Source: Prosopocoilus inquinatus
Lineage: Eukaryota; Arthropoda; Insecta; Coleoptera; Lucanidae
DNA length: 64,000 nucleotides
Direction: 5' to 3'
Assembly (NCBI GenBank): GCA_036172665.1
Contig: CM069873.1
Span: forward strand, 41,200,001 to 41,264,000
The notes beneath the pieces were generated by a model that saw only the letters and a list, made by a program, of their open reading frames with translations, was not told where the DNA came from and ran no database searches. Below, one piece after another: positions 51,011 through 61,248 of the stretch. The first letter of the stretch is position 1; each line of letters opens with the position of its first letter. A program made the position numbers and the translations under genes.

Positions 51011-52916
51011 TACGATAATACGTGTTGTTTCGTTTAAAACTATTTCCAGTTTCTGCTGCGTCCGAAAACGTCGTATCTCACATCAGAATTACTGGAGTCC
51101 ATCGAAACGTCAAATAACATGATAGATAAGTAAGGATCGATTAGATACAGCACAGGAACAACACTAATGCGTGTTGTTTCGTTTAAAACTATTTCCAGCT
51201 CCTGCTGCGTCCAAAACCTTCGTATCTCACATCAGAGTTACTAGAGTCCATCGAAACGTCAAATAACATGATAGATGAGTAAGGATCGATTAGATACATC
51301 ACAGGAACAACGCTAATACGTGTTGTTTCGTTTAAAACTATTTCCAGCTTCGGCTGCGTCCGAAAATTTCGTATCTCACATTAGAGTTATTGGAGTCCAT
51401 CGAAACGTCAAATAACATAGAAGCTAAATAAGGATCGATTAGATACATCACAGGAACAACGCTAATACGTGTTGTTTCGTTCAAAACTATTTCCAGCTTC
51501 TGCTGCGTCCGAAAACTTTGTATCTCACATCAGAGTTACTGGAGTCCATCGAAACGCCAAATAACATGATAGATGAGTAAGGATCGATTAGATACATCAC
51601 AGGAACAACGCTAATGCGTGTTGTTTCGTTTAAAACTATCTCCAGCTTCTGCTGCGTCCGAAAACTTTGTATCTCACATCAGAGTTACTGGAGTCCATCC
51701 AAACGTCAGATAACATGATAGATAAGTAAGGATCGATTAGATACATCACAGGAACAACGCTAATACTTGTTGTTTCGTTCAAAACTATTTCCAGCTTCTG
51801 CTGCGTCCGAGAACTTTGTATCTCACATCAGAGTTACTGGAGTCCATCCAAACGTCAAATAACATGATAGATGAGTAAGAATCGATTAGATACATCACAG
51901 GAACAACGCTAATACGTGTTGTTTCATTTAAAACTTTTTCCAGCTTCAGCTGCGTCCGAGAACTTCGTATCTCACATCAAAGTTACTGGAGTCCATCGAA
52001 ACGCCAAATAACATGATAGATGAGTAAGGATCGATTAGATACATCACAGGAACAACGCTAATGCGTGTTGTTTCATTTAAAACTATTTCCAGCTTCTGCT
52101 GCGTCCGAAAATTTCGTATCTCACATCAGAGTTACTGGAGTCCATCGAAACGTCAAATAACATAGTAGATAAGTAAGGATCGATTAGATACATCACAGGA
52201 ACAACGCTAATACGTGTTGTTTCGTTCAAAATTATTTCCAGCTTCTGCTGCGTCCGAGAACATTGTATCTCACATCAGAGTTACTGGAGTCCATTCAAAC
52301 GTCAAATAACATGATAGATGAGTAAGGATCGATTAGATACATCACAGGAACAACGCTAATGCGTGTTGTTTCATTTAAAACTATTTCCAGCTTCTGCTGC
52401 GTCCGAAAATTTCGTATCTCACATCAGAGTTACTGGAGTCCATCGAAACGTCAAATAACATAGTCGATAAGTAAGGATCGATTAGATACAGCACAGGAAC
52501 AACACTAATGCGTGTTATTTCGTTTAAAACTATTTCCAGCTCCTGCTGCGTCCAAAAACTTCGTATCTCACATCAGAGTTACTAGAGTCCATCGAAACGT
52601 CAAATAACATGATAGATGAGTAAGGATCGATTAGATACATCACAGGAACAACGCTAATACGTGTTGTTTCGTTTAAAACTATTTCCAGCTTCTGCTGCGT
52701 CCGAAAATTTCGTATCTCACATTAGAGTTATTGGAGTCCATCGAAACGTCAAATAACATAGTAGATAAATAAGGATCGATTAGATACATCACAGGAACAA
52801 CGCTAATACGTGTTGTTTCGTTCAAAACTATTTCCAGCTTCTGCTGCGTCCGAAAACTTTGTATCTCACATCAGAGTTACTGGAGTCCATCGAAACGCCA
52901 AATAACATGATAGATG
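51011..52916. repeat. Head of a complex unit, cut by the 12.5-kb junction
   Basis: Begins like the 43-kb and 47-kb units (CTTCGGCTG at 51,348, ACTTGTTG, GTAAGAATCG, ACTTTTTCC), but lacks the AACAATGC monomer and its follower. A private GTCGATAAG lies near 52,463. It ends at 52,916, where the second 12,520-bp copy starts with monomers of the 40.4-kb type. Confidence 0.72.
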
Positions 52917-53498
52917 AGTAAGGATCGATTAGATACATCACAGGAACAACGCTAATACGTGTTGTTTCGTTTAAAACTATTTCCAGCTTCTGCTGCGTCC
53001 GAGAACTTTGTATCTCACATCAGAGCTACTGGAGTCCATCCAAACGTCAGATAACATGATAGATAAGTAAGGATCGATTAGATACATCACAGGAACAACA
53101 CTAATACGTGTTGTTTCGTTAAAAACTATTTCCAGCTTCTGCTGCGTCCGAGAATTTTGTATCTCACATCAGAGTTACTGGAGTCCATCCAAACGTCAAA
53201 TAACATGATAGATGAGTAAGGATCGATTAGATACATCACAGGAACAACGCTAATACGTGTTGTTTCGTTTAAAACTATTTCCAGCTTCTGCTGCGTCCGA
53301 AAATTTCGTATCTCACATTAGAGTTACTGGAGTCCATCGAAACGTCAAATAACATAGTAGCTAAGTAAGGATCGATTAGATACATCACAGGAACAACGCT
53401 AATACGTGTTGTTTCGTTTAGAACTATTTCCAGCTCCTGATGCGTCCAAAAACTTCGTATCTCACATCAGAGTTACTGGAGTCCATCGAAACGTCAAA

Positions 53499-53651
53499 TA
53501 ACATAGTAGATAAGTAAGGATCGATTAGATACATCACAGGAACAACGCTAATACGTGTTGTTTCGTTCAAAACTATTTCCAGGTTCTGCTGCGTCCGAAA
53601 ACTTTGTTTGTATCTCACATCAGAGTTACTGGAGACCATCCAAACGTCAAA
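53499..53651. repeat. 153-bp monomer with 4-bp insertion, third of three
   Basis: The extra TTTG recurs 12,520 bp after the second copy, in identical surroundings, and again leaves a 99-codon minus-strand open frame (53,424-53,723). Confidence 0.93.
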
Positions 53652-56600
53652 TAACATGATAGATAAGTAAGGATCGATTAGATACATCACAGGAACAACG
53701 CTAACACGTGTTGTTTCGTTCAAAACTATTTCCAGCTTCTGCTGCGTCCGAAAATTTCGTATCTCACATTAGAGTTACTGGAGTCCATCGAAACGTCAAA
53801 TAACATAGTAGCTTAGTAAGGATCGATTAGATACATCACAGGAACAACACTAATGCGTGCTGTTTCGTTTAAAACTATTTCCAGCTCCTGCTGCGTCCAA
53901 AAACTTCGTATCTCACATCAGAGTTACTAGAGTCCATCGAAACGTCAAATAACATGATAGATGAGTAAGGATCGATTAGATACATCACAGGAACAACGCT
54001 AATACGTGTTGTTTCGTTCAAAACTATTTCCAGCTTCTGCTGCGTCCGAAAACTTTGTATCTCACATCAGAGTTACTGGAGTCCATCCAAACGTCAAATA
54101 ACATGATAGATAAGTAAGGATCGATTAGATACATCACAGGAACAACGCTAATACGTGTTGTTTCGTTCAAAACTATTTCCAGCTTCTGCTGCGTCCGAGA
54201 ACTTTGTATCTCACCTCAGAGTTACTGGAGTGCATCCAAACGTCAAATAACATGATAGATGAGCATGGATAGATTAGATACATCACAGGAACAACGCTAA
54301 TGCGTGTTGTTTCATTTAAAACTATTTCCAGCTTCTGCTGCGTCCGAAAATTTCGAATCTCACATCAGAGTTACTGGAGTCCATCGAAACGTCAAATAAC
54401 ATAGTAGATAAGTAAGGATCGATTAGATACATCACAGGAACAACGCTAATACGTGTTGTTTCGTTCAAAACTATTTCCAGCTTCTGCTGCGTCCGAGAAC
54501 ATTGTATCTCACATCAGAGTTACTGGAGTCCATTCAAACGTCAAATAACATGATAGATGAGTAAGGATCGATTAGATACATCACAGGAACAACGCTAATG
54601 CGTGTTGTTTCGTTTAAAACTATTTCTAGCTTCAGCTGCGCCCGAGAACTTCGTATCTCACATCAAAGTTACTGGAGTCCATCGAAACGCCAAATAACAT
54701 GATAAATGAGTAAGGATCGATTAGATACATCACAGGAACAGCGCTAATGCGTGTTGTTTCGTTTAAAACTATTTCCAGCTTCTGCTGCGTCCGAAAATTT
54801 CGTATCTCACATTAGAGTTACTGGAGTCCATCGAAACGTCAAATAACATAGTAGCTAAGTAAGGATCGATTAGATACATCACAGGAACAACGCTAATACG
54901 TGCTGTTTCATTTAAAACTATTTCCAGCTTCAACTGCGTCCGAGAACTTCGTATCTCACATCAAAGTTACTGGAGTTCATCGAAACGCCAAATAACATGA
55001 TAGATGAGTAAGGATCGATTAGATACATCACAGAAACAACGCTAATGCGTGTTGTTTCATTTAAAACTATTTCCAGCTTCAGCTGGGTCCGAGAACTTCG
55101 TATCTCACTTCAGAGTTGCTGGAGCCCATCCAAACGTCAAATAACATGATAGATGAGTATGGATCGATTACATTTATCACAGGAACTACGATAATACGTG
55201 TTGTTTCGTTTAAAACTATTTCCAGTTTCTGCTGCGTCCGAAAACGTCGTATCTCACATCAGAGTTACTGGAGTCCATCGAAACGTCAAATAACATGATA
55301 GATAAGTAAGGATCGATTAGATACAGCACAGGAACAACACTAATGCGTGTTGTTTCGTTTAAAACTATTTCCAGCTCCTGCTGCGTCCAAAACCTTCGTA
55401 TCTCACATCAGAGTTACTAGAGTCCATCGAAACGTCAAATAACATGATAGATGAGTAAGGATCGATTAGATACATCACAGGAACAACGCTAATACGTGTT
55501 GTTTCGTTTAAAACTATTTCCAGCTTCGGCTGCGTCCGAAAATTTCGTATCTCACATTAGAGTTATTGGAGTCCATCGAAACGTCAAATAACATAGAAGC
55601 TAAATAAGGATCGATTAGATACATCACAGGAACAACGCTAATACGTGTTGTTTCGTTCAAAACTATTTCCAGCTTCTGCTGCGTCCGAAAACTTTGTATC
55701 TCACATCAGAGTTACTGGAGTCCATCGAAACGCCAAATAACATGATAGATGAGTAAGGATCGATTAGATACATCACAGGAACAACGCTAATGCGTGTTGT
55801 TTCGTTTAAAACTATCTCCAGCTTCTGCTGCGTCCGAAAACTTTGTATCTCACATCAGAGTTACTGGAGTCCATCCAAACGTCAGATAACATGATAGATA
55901 AGTAAGGATCGATTAGATACATCACAGGAACAACGCTAATACTTGTTGTTTCGTTCAAAACTATTTCCAGCTTCTGCTGCGTCCGAGAACTTTGTATCTC
56001 ACATCAGAGTTACTGGAGTCCATCCAAACGTCAAATAACATGATAGATGAGTAAGAATCGATTAGATACATCACAGGAACAACGCTAATACGTGTTGTTT
56101 CATTTAAAACTTTTTCCAGCTTCAGCTGCGTCCGAGAACTTCGTATCTCACATCAAAGTTACTGGAGTCCATCGAAACGCCAAATAACATGATAGATGAG
56201 TAAGGATCGATTAGATACATCACAGGAACAATGCTAATGCGTGTTGTTTCGTTTCAAACTATTTCCAGCTTCTGCTGCGTCCGAAAATTTCGTATCTCAC
56301 ATTAGAGTTACTGGAGTCCATCGAAACGTCAAATAACATGATAGATGAGTAAGGATCGATTAGATACATCACAGGAACAACGCTAATGCGTGTTGTTTCA
56401 TTTAAAACTATTTCCAGCTTCTGCTGCGTCCGAAAATTTCGTATCTCACATCAGAGTTACTGGAGTCCATCGAAACGTCAAATAACATAGTAGATAAGTA
56501 AGGATCGATTAGATACATCACAGGAACAACGCTAATACGTGTTGTTTCGTTCAAAATTATTTCCAGCTTCTGCTGCGTCCGAGAACATTGTATCTCACAT

Positions 56601-57327
56601 CAGAGTTACTGGAGTCCATTCAAACGTCAAATAACATGATAGATGAGTAAGGATCGATTAGATACATCACAGGAACAACGCTAATGCGTGTTGTTTCATT
56701 TAAAACTATTTCCAGCTTCTGCTGCGTCCGAAAATTTCGTATCTCACATCAGAGTTACTGGAGTCCATCGAAACGTCAAATAACATAGTAGATAAGTAAG
56801 GATCGATTAGATACAGCACAGGAACAACACTAATGCGTGTTATTTCGTTTAAAACTATTTCCAGCTCCTGCTTCGTCCAAAAACTTCGTATCTCACATCA
56901 GAGTTACTAGAGTCCATCGAAACGTCAAATAACATGATAGATGAGTAAGGATCGATTAGATACATCACAGGAACAACGCTAATACGTGTTGTTTCGTTTA
57001 AAACTATTTCCAGCTTCTGCTGCGTCCGAAAATTTCGTATCTCACATTAGAGTTATTGGAGTCCATCGAAACGTCAAATAACATAGTAGCTAAATAAGGA
57101 TCGATTAGATACATCACAGGAACAACGCTAACACGTGTTGTTTCGTTTAAAACTATTTCCAGCTCCTGATGCGTCCAAAAACTTCGTATCTCACATCAGA
57201 GTTACTGGAGTCCATCGAAACGTCAAATAACATAGTAGATAAGTAAGGATCGATTAGATACATCACAGGAACAACGCTAATACGTGTTGTTTCGTTCAAA
57301 ACTATTTCCAGCTTCTGCTGCGTCCGA

Positions 57328-58519
57328 AAACTTTGTATCTCACATCAGAGTTACTGGAGACCATCCAAACGTCAAATAACATGATAGATAAGTAAGGATC
57401 GATTAGATACATCACAGGAACAACGCTAACACGTGTTGTTTCCTTCAAAACTATTTCCAGCTTCTGCTGCGTCCGAAAATTTCGTATCTCACATTAGAGT
57501 TACTGGAGTCCATCGAAACGTCAAATAACATAGTAGCTTAGTAAGGATCGATTAGATACATCACAGGAACAACACTAATGCGTGCTGTTTCGTTTAAAAC
57601 TATTTCCAGCTCCTGCTGCGTCCGAGAACTTTGTATCTCACCTCAGAGTTACTGGAGTGCATCCAAACGTCAAATAACATGATAGATGAGCATGGATAGA
57701 TTAGATACATCACAGGAACAACGCTAATGCGTGTTGTTTCATTTAAAACTATTTCCAGCTTCTGCTGCGTCCGAAAATTTCGAATCTCACATCAGAGTTA
57801 CTGGAGTCCATCGAAACGTCAAATAACATAGTAGATAAGTAAGGATCGATTAGATACATCACAGGAACAACGCTAATACGTGTTGTTTCGTTCAAAACTA
57901 TTTCCAGCTTCTGCTGCGTCCGAAAACTTTGTATCTCACATCAGAGTTACTGGAGACCATCCAAACGTCAAATAACATGATAGATAAGTAAGGATCGATT
58001 AGATACATCACAGGAACAACGCTAACACGTGTTGTTTCCTTCAAAACTATTTCCAGCTTCTGCTGCGTCCGAAAATTTCGTATCTCACATTAGAGTTACT
58101 GGAGTCCATCGAAACGTCAAATAACATAGTAGCTTAGTAAGGATCGATTAGATACATCACAGGAACAACACTAATGCGTGCTGTTTCGTTTAAAACTATT
58201 TCCAGCTCCTGCTGCGTCCGAGAACTTTGTATCTCACCTCAGAGTTACTGGAGTGCATCCAAACGTCAAATAACATGATAGATGAGCATGGATAGATTAG
58301 ATACATCACAGGAACAACGCTAATGCGTGTTGTTTCATTTAAAACTATTTCCAGCTTCTGCTGCGTCCGAAAATTTCGAATCTCACATCAGAGTTACTGG
58401 AGTCCATCGAAACGTCAAATAACATAGTAGATAAGTAAGGATCGATTAGATACATCACAGGAACAACGCTAATACGTGTTGTTTCGTTCAAAACTATTTC
58501 CAGCTTCTGCTGCGTCCGA
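57328..58519. repeat. 596-bp repeats, second set
   Basis: Copies 57,328-57,923 and 57,924-58,519, carried over 12,520 bp from 44.8-46.0 kb. A partial third copy follows, with GAGCATGG near 58,880. Their presence in both 12.5-kb copies shows that the 596-bp amplification came before the 12.5-kb duplication. Confidence 0.83.
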
Positions 58520-61101
58520 GAACATTGTATCTCACATCAGAGTTACTGGAGTCCATTCAAACGTCAAATAACATGATAGATGAGTAAGGATCGATTAGAT
58601 ACATCACAGGAACAACGCTAATGCGTGTTGTTTCGTTTAAAACTATCTCCAGCTTCTGCTGCGTCCGAAAACTTTGTATCTCACATCAGAGTTACTGGAG
58701 TCCATCCAAACGTCAAATAACATGATAGATAAGTAAGGATCGATTAGATACATCACAGGAACAACGCTAATACGTGTTGTTTCGTTCAAAACTATTTCCA
58801 GCTTCTGCTGCGTCCGAGAACTTTGTATCTCACCTCAGAGTTACTGGAGTGCATCCAAACGTCAAATAACATGATAGATGAGCATGGATAGATTAGATAC
58901 ATCACAGGAACAACGCTAATGCGTGTTGTTTCATTTAAAACTATTTCCAGCTTCTGCTGCGTCCGAAAATTTCGAATCTCACATCAGAGTTACTGGAGTC
59001 CATCGAAACGTCAAATAACATAGTAGATAAGTAAGGATCGATTAGATACATCACAGGAACAACGCTAATACGTGTTGTTTCGTTCAAAACTATTTCCAGC
59101 TTCTGCTGCGTCCGAGAACATTGTATCTCACATCAGAGTTACTGGAGTCCATTCAAACGTCAAATAACATGATAGATGAGTAAGGATCGATTAGATACAT
59201 CACAGGAACAACGCTAATGCGTGTTGTTTCGTTTAAAACTATTTCTAGCTTCAGCTGCGCCCGAGAACTTCGTATCTCACATCAAAGTTACTGGAGTCCA
59301 TCGAAACGCCAAATAACATGATAAATGAGTAAGGATCGATTAGATACATCACAGGAACAGCGCTAATGCGTGTTGTTTCGTTTAAAACTATTTCCAGCTT
59401 CTGCTGCGTCCGAAAATTTCGTATCTCACATTAGAGTTACTGGAGTCCATCGAAACGTCAAATAACATGATAGATGAGTAAGGATCGATTAGATACATCA
59501 CGGAAACAACGCTAATGCGTGTTGTTTCATTTAAAACTATTTCCAGCTTCAACTGCGTCCGAGAACTTCGTATCTCACATCAAAGTTACTGGAGTTCATC
59601 GAAACGCCAAATAACATGATAGATGAGTAAGGATCGATTAGATACATCACAGAAACAACGCTAATGCGTGATGTTTCATTTAAAACTATTTCCAGCTTCA
59701 GCTGGGTCCGAGAACTTCGTATCTCACTTCAGAGTTGCTGGAGCACATCCAAACGTCAAATAACATGATAGATGAGTAAGGATCGATTACATTTATCACA
59801 GGAACTACGATAATACGTGTTGTTTCGTTTAAAACTATTTCCAGTTTCTGCTGCGTCCGAAAACGTCGTATCTCACATCAGTGTTACTGGAGTCCATCGA
59901 AACGTCAAATAACATGATAGATAAGTAAGGATCGATTAGATACATCACAGGAACAACGCTAGTACGTGTTGTTTCGTTTAAAACTATTTCCAGCTTCGGC
60001 TGCGTCCGAAAATTTCGTATCTCACATTAGAGTTATTGGAGTCCATCGAAACGTCAAATAACATAGAAGCTAAATAAGGATCGATTAGATACATCACAGG
60101 AACAACGCTAATACGTGTTGTTTCGTTCAAAACTATTTCCAGCTTCTGCTGCGTCCGAAAACTTTGTATCTCACATCAGAGTTACTGGAGTCCATCGAAA
60201 CGCCAAATAACATGATAGATGAGTAAGGATCGATTAGATACATCACAGGAACAACGCTAATGCGTGTTGTTTCGTTTAAAACTATCTCCAGCTTCTGCTG
60301 CGTCCGAAAACTTTGTATCTCACATCAGAGTTACTGGAGTCCATCCAAACGTCAGATAACATGATAGATAAGTAAGGATCGATTAGATACATCACAGGAA
60401 CAACGCTAATACTTGTTGTTTCGTTCAAAACTATTTCCAGCTTCTGCTGCGTCCGAGAACTTTGTATCTCACATCAGAGTTACTGGAGTCCATCCAAACG
60501 TCAAATAACATGATAGATGAGTAAGAATCGATTAGATACATCACAGGAACAACGCTAATACGTGTTGTTTCATTTAAAACTTTTTCCAGCTTCAGCTGCG
60601 TCCGAGAACTTCGTATCTCACATCAAAGTTACTGGAGTCCATCGAAACGCCAAATAACATGATAGATGAGTAAGGATCGATTAGATACATCACAGGAACA
60701 ATGCTAATGCGTGTTGTTTCGTTTCAAACTATTTCCAGCTTCTGCTGCGTCCGAAAATTTCGTATCTCACATTAGAGTTACTGGAGTCCATCGAAACGTC
60801 AAATAACATGATAGATGAGTAAGGATCGATTAGATACATCACAGGAACAACGCTAATGCGTGTTGTTTCATTTAAAACTATTTCCAGCTTCTGCTGCGTC
60901 CGAAAATTTCGTATCTCACATCAGAGTTACTGGAGTCCATCGAAACGTCAAATAACATAGTAGATAAGTAAGGATCGATTAGATACATCACAGGAACAAC
61001 GCTAATACGTGTTGTTTCGTTCAAAATTATTTCCAGCTTCTGCTGCGTCCGAGAACATTGTATCTCACATCAGAGTTACTGGAGTCCATTCAAACGTCAA
61101 A

Positions 61102-61248
61102 TAACATGATAGATGAGTAAGGATCGATTAGATACATCACAGGAACAACGCTAATGCGTGTTGTTTCATTTAAAACTATTTCCAGCTTCTGCTGCGTCCG
61201 AAAATTTCGTATCACATCAGAGTTACTGGAGTCCATCGAAACGTCAAA
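61102..61248. repeat. 147-bp monomer with 2-bp deletion
   Basis: GTATCTCACATC is shortened to GTATCACATC, so the unit is 147 bp (49 codons). This keeps the minus-strand frame open and gives a 65-codon open frame at 61,090-61,287. The partner monomer in the first 12.5-kb copy (near 48.7-48.9 kb) is 149 bp, so the loss happened after the 12.5-kb duplication. Confidence 0.93.

Larger units (their letters stand above)
40397..52916. repeat. 12,520-bp tandem duplication, copy 1 (84 monomers)
   Basis: Matching to the second copy starts at 40,397 against 52,917 (the preceding base is A at 40,396 and G at 52,916). Rare markers recur at exactly 12,520 bp: CAGAGCTACT (40,501 and 53,021), the 4-bp insertion (41.09 and 53.61 kb), TACGAT (42,667 and 55,187), CTTCGGCTG (43,004 and 55,524) and CCTGCTTCGTCC (44,347 and 56,867). 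Single-base differences are few, for example C at 47,197 against T at 59,717. Confidence 0.86.
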
